In this document: piece by piece, positions 39,701 to 51,700 of the stretch
How positions within the stretch are numbered: the first letter of the stretch is position 1
Layout of the letters: each line of letters begins with the position of its first letter
Assembly (NCBI GenBank): GCA_009869945.1
Contig: WIXG01000068.1
Location: forward strand, 1 to 64,000
DNA: 64,000 bases
DNA from: Mesaphorura yosii
Taxonomy: Eukaryota; Arthropoda; Collembola; Poduromorpha; Tullbergiidae
Direction: 5' to 3'
Made by a program: the position numbers and the translations under genes
Notes under the pieces: model-generated
What the model was told of the DNA's origin: nothing
Databases searched by the model: none
Seen by the model: the letters and a program-made list of their open reading frames with translations, nothing else

Positions 39701-42700
39701 TGTTGGTCGGTTCTGGACATTAAATCCCACAACATTGTTCCAAATTATATGGCACAGAACGAAGATTACGATTACGAAAGTTAGGCGAGGTGTGTTGGCC
39801 GTGCTCACTGGTCGCTCGGTCAATGCGTAAAGCAAGCTTGTAGATGCCTGACCAGGTACTCCATTGCATGGCTGGTCGATGTTTCATCAGATAAAGGGGC
39901 GTCAAAATTTCATAGCGAAACCAATTTAGATTCGAGTTCCAGATAACAAATTTGTACCATAATCACACTCGGCGCGTAGACATTGTATGACTGGAGAAAA
40001 GTAGTGCAATAAATCCAAGGCACTGGAAAACAAGTTTTTCCCAGCGCCAAGTCGGTGTCGATGGACAAAATCGGCTCAGCAATGGCAATTTCAAACGCAT
40101 GAAAAACGGAAAAATGCGTACAAAATAACCGCACACTCACTGCTTTATTAATTAGCATGGAGTTCTAGCTCAAATTGCTCGAGTTGCTTCATTGAATTCT
40201 TTTTAATGAGTGTTTCTGAGCTTGACGAACTCGAGTAGCGGCGTTAGCGAAATTTTTAATGACTTAATACATTGTTTTCCTTTTGTAATTCAAATCCGAT
40301 TATTATTTCCGTCTGCCAACACAATGCGCCGGGGTCGCCTAATCTCTTGCATCCATCTCCCAACTCACAGTTCGCAGTTCAAACTACTAATTTTTTCTAC
40401 TTTTTACTAATATTGAATGAAATCAACGAACCTTGCCATGGTACATCCTCTCGTCTCGACGCTGCGCCCAAATTACTCTGACTGAGTCTACGTAATTATT
40501 GCTGCAGCGCAGCCAATGGCCGCGCAGCTCAGCTCGCATTACATTAATCAAAAGTGAAATTCTGGGAAACTCACGTCCGAGCCATACGTGAAAATTGGTT
40601 TCGCATTACAAGCTTGGGAGTAATGAATCAAAAATCCGATTCTGAAAATGACGCACAATAATTTTATTTTGAATTTTCATAATTCTTAGCGAGCGGAGGG
40701 TTGGAAAGATTTAAAATAATTCTCAATTTCAATTTTTATCCCGGGAGAACGGTTGAACCGAGCTCAGGTCTGAGAATAGATTTGCCATTAATAATACCTT
40801 GGCTGCTGCTGCCACTGCTGGCTGGGGATGAGAAAAGTGCTCGGAGTATTTGCATCATTAGATTGTGAATTGTGATGATGATGCATTATAGAAAAGTAAT
40901 ATCGTAATCATGTACGTAAATCTTGCCTGCCCTGCTCTCGCTTCACGCTCTTGCTTCTTACATGAAATACTCTCAAACTCCCAAGAAAATGGGGAAAATC
41001 GTAAATTGCATTACGCGAGACTCCAGAGCAGTAGTGCAATAATTGAAAGACACGCCATGGCACGCCATGCCAGCCAAAGTACACGCATTATTATTGTAAA
41101 TACATTGGAATTGGATTGTATACGGCAGTCATTGCTCTGCCATGTACTGAACTGAGCTGCTGAACGAAGGGAGCGAGTACAAGTACAAATACGGGCATTA
41201 GCTGACAACCCGCGAAGTAGCAAATGCAACGCAAAGCAACACGGCATGGCATGGCAGTTTTTAAATTTCACTGCTTTTGCTCTTGCTTTCGCTTACGTTG
41301 GTACTCGTCATCGTCATCATGTTTCCATTTCCCTTGCACAACACAGCAGGTCTTAATATTATAATGTATCCATTTCCATTTATTTTTCATCCATCCAATC
41401 CCAAATAAAATATAAATTCAAAATGAATGAAAAAGGCTTGCTGCTCCTGTCGAAACTAAATTGCACTCGCACTGGGCTTCTACCCGGCTTATCATATCAT
41501 GTACGAGTACAAAGTGCTATTATTGCCCTTGCCTTTGCTTTTGCTATTGCGTTTGTGTTTGGTTACATCAACTCTAACACATGCACATCGCACTCGCTCT
41601 CGCTAGCCCACATTAAATATTCTCCCCCAAAATATGGCCTGGGATGGCAGGCTTTTCATGGGAACCAGTACCGGGAATCGGAAACGGAGCAGGAATGAAG
41701 AAGACGAAGACCGCGCCGCACGCCGCACTGCACGTCACATCACACATATGCAATATGCAGTACGCGCATACGCGAGGCGCGGACCGGGTAATCTCTGCGA
41801 TAATGTTGGGCGGTGACAAAAAGGAATTCATGGCAGACATGGCAGGCAGGCAGGCATCTCCGTGAGCCCACTCGTCTCGTACGTATTTTGCGAGCCTGAT
41901 GCGAAGAATGGCGCAGCTCAGCTTGGCCCGGCCCGGTTGGATTGACATTGTATGTTTTTCCAATTTGTTTCGGGCTCAAGACGATTCGTCTTGAAACTTT
42001 TCAAGATTCTTATCTGCCATGCCATTCCCGAGAACGACAACTTTTTATTTGACAGAAAGACAAACACTCGGAATCCCTACAAGCAAGCATCAACCCGTGC
42101 AGAGACGCCAGGAAAAAATTCAAAGTGCTTTCGCTCTGCGTTCGCAATTGTACGGTCGCAGTCGTCGCAGTCGCGGCGGCGTAAAAGATGAGAAAAGTTT
42201 CTGCTGAGAAGATTCACATTTTTTGTACTTACGTTAATGGCGTGGCGTGGCAGCGCATCGCTGACGGAGAATGGCGGATGGGCTTCTTGAATAATTCTAT
42301 TTTTCTTGCAGACATATTTTTGAACCATTCTTTCGTTTCGTTTCGGGGTTTTCACATAAATATAAAATGAGAAAAACTTGTTCTCTGCTCTGCTCCGCGT
42401 GCCTGCAATATATTAAAGGAGGCCGGGAATGTAAATCTTTCTATTTTTGTCGTGCACCGTGCCCGACACAAAAGAAGTGGAGAAGAGAAGTGCTGTGCCA
42501 CGATAGACGAAGACGGTAATGATGCGACAACCAAAAACGAAGTGGAAGAGAGACTTTGACAATTTTCATATTATTATTATCATTATGGCACGCCAAGGCG
42601 AGCCAAGTAGGCAAGGCACGGAAAGAAGATGATCTCCTTCAGTCGCTGTCGCGAGACGCAATTCGCGTTCTCGGCTGACTGACTGCCAGCGGATTTTATA

Positions 42701-44968
42701 TTGCATCTCATTTATAGATTATCATTACGATTGAGATTATTATCTCTGCAGCGCGGCGGTTCATCTCATTATTACTGCCAGAACTTCAATGGGCCTCAAT
42801 AAACTGGGAAATTGTTGACAAGCAGTCGCGCGGAGTCAGTCGAGATGAAAAGCATTAACCATAAAGTGCCTTTGCGAATGCGAATAAGATTGTCAAATTC
42901 CGACGTCCTGTGCAACCGTGCCGCAGCCGCAGTCGCAATTCTTTTATGCAATGTTCAGCATTCAGCAGGAAGAATTTAATTGGCATTATGCAGTACGGGA
43001 AAGAGAGAATGACTCAACTTCTAAAAGTAATGAGTATGAGTATCGGAATGAATTGGAAGCCTGTTGCATTCTCGTGATCATTCCCATGCTTAACCCTCGC
43101 TCTCGTCTCGTCTGGTTTTGTGTACATGCGTGGCACGTAATTATTAAATTACAGTATAGTATAGTATTGGCATTCAGGAAAGGAATTAATCACAAGGAAA
43201 CCCGCGCACATGGTCGGTCAGGACTCGGGACATGAACGAAACACGGCCAAAATGAGGCCTTCCTTCCTTCCTCCTGACCGTGCCCGGCATGCCCGGCTCT
43301 CCGCTAACCTGCCTTGTGTAGTGCATTTCTGTCCCAAACCGTCAAGAAGAACCCGTTCGTTCGTTAAACGCCGCGCCGTGCTGGTGCTCCGACTTGGCTG
43401 CCGGGTTCTATAATTACTATTATTAAAGGGAGTATTACACGTATTAAATACCTGTACCAGAGAACGGAACAGGTTCAGAACTGTTTATGTGCTCGTAAGA
43501 CAGACACGCCAACCCTTTCGAAAATATACTGAACTGCACTGTAATGGCTGCATTTCCGCAGTCGTAGTTGTCGCGATCGTTATGGGAAAGTGCTCGTACT
43601 CCTACAGCACTAACATTACTGCACTGCTGCATTGCTTGGTAATGACTTTAAAACAATAAACCCCAAAATGTGGAGTAATAATGACAAAACGTGTAATCTC
43701 GTATCATCATCATCCATCTCGACCTGACTTGCCTGTCTGTCTGTCTATCTTTGGGTTCCTTGGCCTTACGGACAAACAGAAAGGAAATGTCCATCCAAGA
43801 CCAAGACAGGAACATTGTAACAGGCGCGGCCAGATGGTCAATGCATTAGCATTGTTAGCCTGCGTTGCAATTTATTGCACTTTCGCTCCCGAGACGAGCG
43901 AGTCGAGTGTGGGAGGAATTCATTCAGAAAGTGAAACGAACTTTTGTCAATTGTTTCATAAATTCTTACACAAAAGGCAAGTAAAGACAATGAGTACATG
44001 GATGTTGGATCAAATCCAAATGCGGTCGACCAAATTTGGTCTCTGTCTCAAGACTCAAGACGATGGATGACGACGAGAGCGTGCAGTCGCAGTGCATCTT
44101 GCTTTTATGGTTGGGATCTCTCAAAAGACACATTATTACGATACTTAATAACATCAACAAGAGAATGCGAATGCGAGCGATGCAATGACACTCCATGAAC
44201 CCGCCTGTGCACCGTATGCGTAGGCAACATCTTGAAAATTGTAACCACAATGAGACGTTAACTTTACTACTACGAAGCGATTACGAGTACACTCACGAAA
44301 ATGCACTTTGTATGGGCCTTTCACCATGCCATTTTGTGCCACACTACGCCAAGCCACGCCGCTACGCCATGCGGGTCTCTCCTGACTCTCATTACGCTGT
44401 CAATGTCGTAGTCATAAATCGAGATCGTGAACTGAATACATTTCCAACATAAGTCTCCTGTCGCGTCGAGTACTTACATGAATGCATGGCGAATGCACGC
44501 AAAATAAGCGCAGCAACAATGTATCAAGGCATGAAACGTGAAATTGATAGCGTAGGCTTTCATTGATCTTATTAACTCAATTTATTACCTTGTTGTTGCA
44601 CAATTCAACTTGCGCGTCCAGAAACTAGCAATTTAATGACGATCTTTGCAAGAACAGGTTCCGCCAGCGCCATGTCCAGCTACAGCTACAAGCTGGTTGC
44701 CTGCCTGCCGGTGAATGAGTGCTGAATTATGGGAATGAATTCATGAAACGCTGCCGAGCTGCCGTATAATTATTGTTATTACCGAACCGCAGCGCAGCAG
44801 CGAAGACACAATTCGTAAACGTAATCGTAATTCAAATACTTGTTGCTTGTCCAGCAAGCCAAGCCAGAAACCAGTTTTTTACGATTAATAAAACGAGAAC
44901 GAGGTTTGGAAATCATCGATTGAGAATTGATTCGCATTTGAGCACTGCATGAGAATGAGAGAAAGAAG

Positions 44969-45000
44969 CAATCCACAGCGCACAAAAACGCTGTGGATTG
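44969..45000. repeat. 12-bp-stem hairpin
   Basis: Perfect inverted repeats of CAATCCACAGCG (44969-44980 and 44989-45000) flank an 8-base loop, CACAAAAA. No U-rich tail or known small-RNA sequence accompanies it, and the stem is shorter than a typical microRNA precursor. Confidence 0.7.
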
Positions 45001-47579
45001 TGGATTTATCCTCCCGTGATATCATTCAATAAAAAGTGATTACACAAATCGACTGACGACTGCTGCAGCGAGATTGCAATTACGTGGAAGGTCAAATCGT
45101 TCGTTAAAAAGTGATCCATTCTCAGATGCGAGTGCGGGATGAGATGGCATCTTTCTCAGGCCCTCGCTTGGCTCTGATAAGAATACAGGCAATCAGGTAA
45201 GAAAGAGTTACGTTACGTAGTCACAGCCGCAATCCAGATGATGAAGGGCTCATTTTTCAATACGAGCCGTGGCTGTGGCCAAGAAAAGGGTTCCTTCGTT
45301 CGTTCCTGGTTCATCATCATGAATCATTGCATTGCGTGGCAATGAAATGCTTTTAACCGCAAGTCAGTAAGTAAAAAGATGAGATGGGATGAGAAGGTCA
45401 TCCCGGAAAGATCCATCGTCGTCGCACTTTTTGTTCGTCCTTTTCAACCCTTTTAAATTATCGCTGCATTGTATTCCCAGGCAGGACAGGACTCACAGGA
45501 CCGAGCCCTTGATGCAGTTTTTATATAAAACCTCGAACTCGAACCACCACCCACATAAGTACACACAAAACTTGATCTTTCCTTCGCCGTTGCTATTTTT
45601 ACGCTTTTACGCATCTTAGCCAGAAGGAACCCTTCCTTAGCTGAATGTATGACCCCGCTGATTGCTGAATACCCATGGACTCGTAATAATACGTGTAATA
45701 ATAAAAATACGAGAAAGGGTTATCGGCTGCATTGCGGCGATAAGAACAGGTGGTACACGTGAAACAAAAGTACACGCCGTACTTAAATTACGGATCTTGT
45801 CTTTACGCCCTGCCATGAATTTTCTCTGGACGTGGAAATGTAATTTTGGTACTTCTTTCAATAGCCATCATGCAGGGAGATAACGTTCGTCGTTGTCTGT
45901 CTAAGAAAATGGAAAATGCACATCTTCGAATGAACGATGCGATTATTTTTCAACATTTCAACCCTTTTCTTGTTACTCTTTTACGCAGAGTTCTCAGGTT
46001 ACTTTTCACGTTTCGTGGGACAAGGAACTCAAGATTCAAAACGGTGAAGATAATAATTCAATGAAGATGCAATCCTGCAACGAATAAAAGCGCGATGTGG
46101 TATCAAATTTCGACTCTGAATTGCTTCAAGGTTCAAAATTCGTAAAGCAATCGCAATCGTTCAATCTACAAACTCATAAATTAATAGATCTCATTCTAGT
46201 GCCAGGCTCTGGCTTGTGCGTGTGTCTGTCTGGGCTTTCTGATGTTCTGCTGCGATAATTATGATCATGGAGATCAAGAGCTATTGTTTCGAGCGTGGCG
46301 GCACCGCTCAGCTCAAAAGAAATCTTGGAATCTTTACGGACTCGACTCGCTTGTAACTTTGCAGTGATTTTGTGATAACTAAACTTTTGTGCTAGCTCAA
46401 GCAGCCCACATAAGATCAAGAGAATCTAATCATTAGCCATTTCTCCATAAATAATAACATTATTTAATATCTTGCTCAAAACTCCTGCCTGCAAGTCTTA
46501 TGAATGAATGAAAGAATGCACTGCCTGTAAGCTTGTACTTATAATAATGCGCAATAACAACAATTTCTCGAGACTCAAGACTTCAAAGAGAAAATGAATT
46601 ATGATCTTTTACTTGCATAACAGCTTTTTGCTTTGATTTGTGCTCATGCTCACTGGAAAACGAGTTTATTCCTGGACTCGGACGGACGGACTTGACTTTG
46701 AAGCAAAGATCTTTACACGTGCAACTTTGACTTTGTGAATGAAACATATTTCATGATTCACGAAATTGGTCATTAAAATACCCCGAGCTCAGACTGCTGC
46801 GCCAGGTTTTCAGTTTCTGAATTGGCAATTGACAGAAAGTTATGATGACAATTAATTTAATGATCTTACGTGCGGAATGTAGGAAGATGCACAAAAGATG
46901 ACAATAAAGATTGAACAAAAGAAAGGCTCGACTCGGCTCGTTTGGGTTGCGTGCGTGTCTGTGTGGGTCATAGTCACCGTTTTATGACCAAAAAAGAATG
47001 GGATTTATGAGGCAATTTAGAAAATTTTAAGAAATGGTACACCAAAGTTGAACTTGTAGGTGGGATGTCTTCTCGAGTCGTTTCGTGCATTCATCTTCAA
47101 TATGCTACGCTCTTTAATGATGACACTTTCAAGACGAAGGCAAGACAAGATGAGAAAATGCAGAAAATCTTTCCTGAACAAATAATGCCAATTATTTCGT
47201 GCCTTAAAACCACGAACAAAACTTTGACGAAGTTTGCCTTTCCTTCCTGCTTTCCAGTTGCTACTAATGCGTTTGTTCGAGTTTGGTTTCGGGATCCAGT
47301 AAATTAAAATCGGGGAAAGGAAATTGAATCATTTTGGTTACATCTTAATTTCTCGGCCGGCCCACCTGAGCCAAACCAGAACCACAGCCCAGACACGACA
47401 ACTTCTCATTAAGCACAGAAACAAAAGGTAGAAAGAGGAAATTTCGGTTTCGGAACCGGGAAACATGAAGATTTATCATTATACGGTTCTGCCAGCCGAG
47501 TAATTTGTTGTAACTCCAAATGTTTTGACTTGCCTCATTTCTCACTCGTGAGAAACAGAAATTAACGCAAGTTTTCCGC

Positions 47580-48364
47580 ACGCAATTAATAAAAGTGATC
47601 GTTTACCGTGCTCGCTGAGACTGGGATCGGCGGATTTGGAATCAGTCTTTCTTCTTTCTGGTTATCGGTTGTAAACGCGGCGGTTGATTAATTGCCGATG
47701 AATTCTAGTCAGTGCAGTGCAGCTCAGGCACAGTTTGTAAATTGTTGCAGTGGTACAATTTTCCTTTTTTTCAAGTGTTTATACGGAAGCTCACAATTTC
47801 ACCGATAAAATACGGAGTTCACCGTCGTATTATTGTGTCACGTTCGCGTTCGTGGCCGTGCCTCGTATTATATCCAGTGTTCGTTCCGTGTTTCTGAATT
47901 TGAATAACTGCAGCACCCTAGCAGCCACAGCTCGCAAGTCTTCAGTCGTCAGAGTCTCAGTCAGTTATGAGGAACCTGGCGTTCGGAGGAGCGAGAATAA
48001 AACGTACCGTGCACTCTGCTCGGCCTCCACCCGTGAAATAAACGAAGTACGAGCGTCTCACTGAATATTCATACTTTGCATTATTCGGAAGTCTATGCAA
48101 ATCGTACTCGTCGTACATTTCCGGGTTTCGGCTTAACGCATTACTCACCGTACGAGTAGCGTCGGTAGCGTCAACTTCCCTCAAAAACCGAAACCGAAAA
48201 TATTCATGCGTAAACCGTCAGTCAAAACACCAAACAACGCCGCCACCGCCAAGCGAGAGATTAATGAAAAATTCAAACCTCAATTATTATTGGCTCTAGC
48301 TCCGAATTCGATAAAAAGTGGCAATGGTGATAATTCAAGCGTTAAGTGAAAAAGTGATTCGCCG
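47580..48364 (+). promoter_or_regulatory. candidate promoter and 5'UTR region
   Basis: This stretch differs from its surroundings. It lacks the usual slippage words, is richer in CpG by eye, and has several TCAGT initiator-like words (about 47709, 47941, 47959 and 47963). It leads into an ATG at 48365 that opens a phase-compatible candidate exon pair. No TATA box stands at the right distance from any one initiator. The assignment rests on composition and position only. Confidence 0.35.
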
Positions 48365-48779
48365 ATGGATTTTTGGCAAAATTCCGGTAACGCAGCGGCT
48401 GCATCAAAAGAGCCGAACGTCAAATACGTGAAGCAGAAGCAGGAAACAACGTACAAACGCGTAAATGAGTCGAGTCAAGATTTAAAGTAAATATTTAGAC
48501 TCTATTTACCCATTGCATTGTTAAAAGTGTTTATTGTAATTATGCTATGTCCATTGTTATTGTCTTGTCGTTATTTGCAGGCAAGGCAGGGGATTTGTCA
48601 ACAAGCGTCTAATCGCATTGTAAAAGGGCTTACAGGACACGATGTTGGTATTGATTTGATTTCGATTTCTAAACGAATTGAAAAGAATTGATTTACATTT
48701 GTATTGTATTGCGTGTTACAGGCGAAAGGGATTTGGATCGTCGATTTTATGGGATAATCTATGGAAATTAATTCAGCAG
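48365..48779 (+). CDS. candidate first two coding exons of an unrecognised gene (partial)
   Basis: Exon A, 48365-48486, starts at ATG and ends two bases into a codon at a GTAAAT donor. Exon B, 48722-48779, follows a T-rich tract and a TTACAG acceptor, completes that codon and ends in phase 0 at a strong CAG-GTGAGC donor. The joined 60 residues begin MDFWQNSGNAAAA. A Lys/Gln-rich hydrophilic part (KYVKQKQETTYKR) follows, ending in FGSSILWDNLWKLIQQ. This has the look of a cytosolic N-terminus, perhaps just before a membrane segment or helix. I do not recognise the family. The 235-bp intron and both splice sites resemble those of the confirmed genes. No convincing third exon was found in the remaining 15 kb, so the gene would need a long intron or would extend beyond the window. 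It may be a chance pairing. Confidence 0.42.
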
Positions 48780-51700
48780 GTGAGCGGATCGCTGAAAGCT
48801 ATTGACATTTTTACCGATGACATATTACAAGGAAGGGAACGGGTCACAACTCCACAACAGGCGGAACTCAGGTTCCCCTGCTTGAACCTCAAGTCAGAAA
48901 AGAAAACGCATAATTTGCAGTCTATGAATTCTATGATAATTTTCTTACGCAATCGAGTTTCTGTTATCTTATCTCGTCTTGGTCCTGGTTCAGGTCGAAT
49001 GCGAATGCCAACACGAGCAAATCTCATTCAGTCTCAAGTCGTTCGTTCAGTCTTCGTTCTCATCACCGTACCGTCTCAAATTTCTCAAGAGCCTCACAAG
49101 TCGCAAGTCACAAGATTGAGACAAGAAACAAGACCGTCAAAGTCAACTGGCAGGCACAGAACGCAAAACAGTTTCACAAAACTCACAAAAGAATCGAGGC
49201 CCGTGACTCGTGACTGTGACTTGATAAATTGGAGTCTGGCAGAAAACAAGACACGGTGAATTACGGACGAGCGAGCGAGCGAGTGGCCGGCCAAGCGACG
49301 ACGGCTCCTGCTCGGCGCCTGTTGTGTACTGGTCGATTGGCGAGCGTGGACTAACTGACAGCGAGGCACGACGAGATAATCATGATTCACTTGGCAAACG
49401 GCACGACAAAAAGTTCCAACTCATATATGCCTGCGAAGGCAGCAAGAAGCAATACGATCATTGCTAATAAAAACTACACACTTTGTACTTTCTTATAAAC
49501 AATTATCTCGAGTTGACTTGACTTTTTAGCATATGTAACCCGGCTGTACTGTGCGTACAAGTACGAGTACAATAATGTTCAGTGTGAATGTGAATTCACT
49601 TTGTATCGTATAATCGTAGGAACACAGTGCAATGCGGGGGAATTATATTCACGATTAGCCTGTGCCTGTGCAGCGTGCATTCGCAAATCTTAAGGGGTTT
49701 TGCTTTGCTAATGCTAATACGGCTTTTAATTTTATAAGAACGTGTACAGCGAAAGAGAGGAAACCACTTGAGTAGTCAGTCGCCAAGCTCTTGACTCTTG
49801 AATTGTTGTACTGCTCACGATGGACTTAACTTTAATGCAAGTTTCATGCTACACGTCTTAAACGCGAACGTGTTACATAACCATGTACGGAGAGGCTTAA
49901 CGCTTGGTGCTGGCTCTGGTGTTAAGCGTTAAGCGTGAATTCTTTTCCCCTTCCACTGACTGACTTGACCAAACCATCCTCTGCCTGCTTGCCCGGATTA
50001 CTGCTGCTGTATAAACTCTCTATGCTTTTGGTATGCAACCTTTCGGGTCTGCAGCTATGGTGCTCGTGTGTCCGCCGTTCGTTCAAAGGTTGTCTGGTAT
50101 ATGCGCTAAAGGGTTGAATATTTTAATACCTCCTACTTCCGACCATACATTACCAATGACAAGAGCACGATTCGACTCCGTACCTCAACAAAAGAAGACG
50201 CCCACGAGAGAAGTGCCGCAGCCGGAGCCGCGGTCGTAGAGTAGAGCCAAGCAGTGAAGATTTTTTTCATCTTCCTCCGCACAGCACAGCGCAGCACCCA
50301 AAGCGAGCGGGCGTTTAGGAGCGCGAGCGAGCGTACGTGGAACTTCCGTTCTCCGGTTCTGGCATACGCGTAGCGTATGCAAATCGGCACCCATTCTGCT
50401 TTCTGTTGCTTCTGGCTGGCTGGATGCTTTCTCGGTGTTGTTATGCTTGCTGGCTTCGCACTCGCAGATTCGTCGAATTCTCTCCTCCACTCCACGCCAC
50501 ACCATGGCATTCCATTCACTCCGCCATGCGATTCGGGCAGCGCATCTGGTATGGAAACAAAACAGACATGGGTTACGCTGCATGGACCAGTTCTCGTGCT
50601 CGTAATCGTGCGCGTACGAGTGAGTGCGTAAATTGATGTAGAGTCGGTTCATTGATACTTTTGCTTTCACTAATTAGTACAACGCGTGAGTGTGTACGAG
50701 TGCGAGACAAAGACTTTCATTGATAAATCCTGATCTAATTCTTAGGCATAGCGCTTCGGCTCTGGAGCAGGTCTTTCTTTGCCTTGCCTTTGCTCGTCAC
50801 CGTTGCGATTTGATAATGACTGTATTTTTGCCTGTGTAATCTGTATTAAATTAAGGCATAAATGATGACGACGATGATGATGAGCCAAGCCAGGCTAGAG
50901 CAAAGTTGTTGACCGAAACTCAAGTAAGATGAATCAAAGGAAGCAACAAGAATAAAAATAGGCTGTAGTCACGCAATGCGATGCACGGCAACGACTGCGT
51001 ACGTACGATGAGTCGTCTCCTGCCTTACCTGCACTACATTGCATGCACAATTATTTTGATAAGCTCGTAATTACGAATCATAATCATATAATCACTGGTT
51101 TGGTTTGCGCACCGGATTCTGTGCGGCGTAAACTACCAAATAAAAATTGGACTTGGTCAGCGTCAGCACAGCTTAGAACATCGCTTTGCACTACTTTGTG
51201 CGTTGATTGGAGCGTTGATTTGCGAAAAATGAGATAATTCCTCGCCATTCCTGGCCTTTGCTCTGCCTTTGTGATTGCTCATCGCTCTCATTAACCACAA
51301 ACACGCAGGCGAGGCAGGCACGGCAGAAGCATTACATTTTTGACTCGTCACTAATTAAAGTAGTTTAATAACGAATATAAAAATTTTTATGCGCGCATAA
51401 AAAATTTATAGACATAAAAATACTGCAGGCCACCTGAGAAAAACAAGTCATGACTCCTGCGGCCGTGCACGTTTAATGTTTACCTTACTTTCTGGTCATA
51501 ACTCATCCTGCTCGGAACTCGCAATACGTCCTGCTTTGCCCTGAACCTGACTGACCATGGGGCATGGCGTGGCATGGCGTGAGCACTGAGCCCTGTTTTC
51601 TGTTTATGACCTACGCACATTATTGTGTGTATCAAAAACAAAGCCCAGGTAAATTAGTTTGGACAGGATAGCCACACACGTAATTAAATACAGCAATAAA

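Larger units (their letters stand above)
33224..47579. other. 14-kb gene-poor region
   Basis: No recognisable exon was found on either strand. The stretch is dominated by short impure tandem words: TGCC (36089-36104), CAGG (37573-37584), CCATG (35823-35846), TTGGC (35115-35131) and GAGTAC/GTACGA. Single notable structures are a 26-bp perfect palindrome at 36688-36713 and a 12-bp-stem hairpin at 44969-45000. Homeodomain-like TTAATTAA words occur but are not clustered enough to call an enhancer. Confidence 0.5.

Noticed and set aside
48780-49259. Continuation of the 193-residue open frame beyond the candidate exon B
   Set aside because: The strong CAG-GTGAGC donor at 48780 and the loss of protein-like composition after it suggest intron, though without transcripts this is not certain.
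50185-50670. 161-residue minus-strand open frame
   Set aside because: Rich in Arg/Ala/His from simple DNA words, no domain, and overlapped by equally long frames on both strands.
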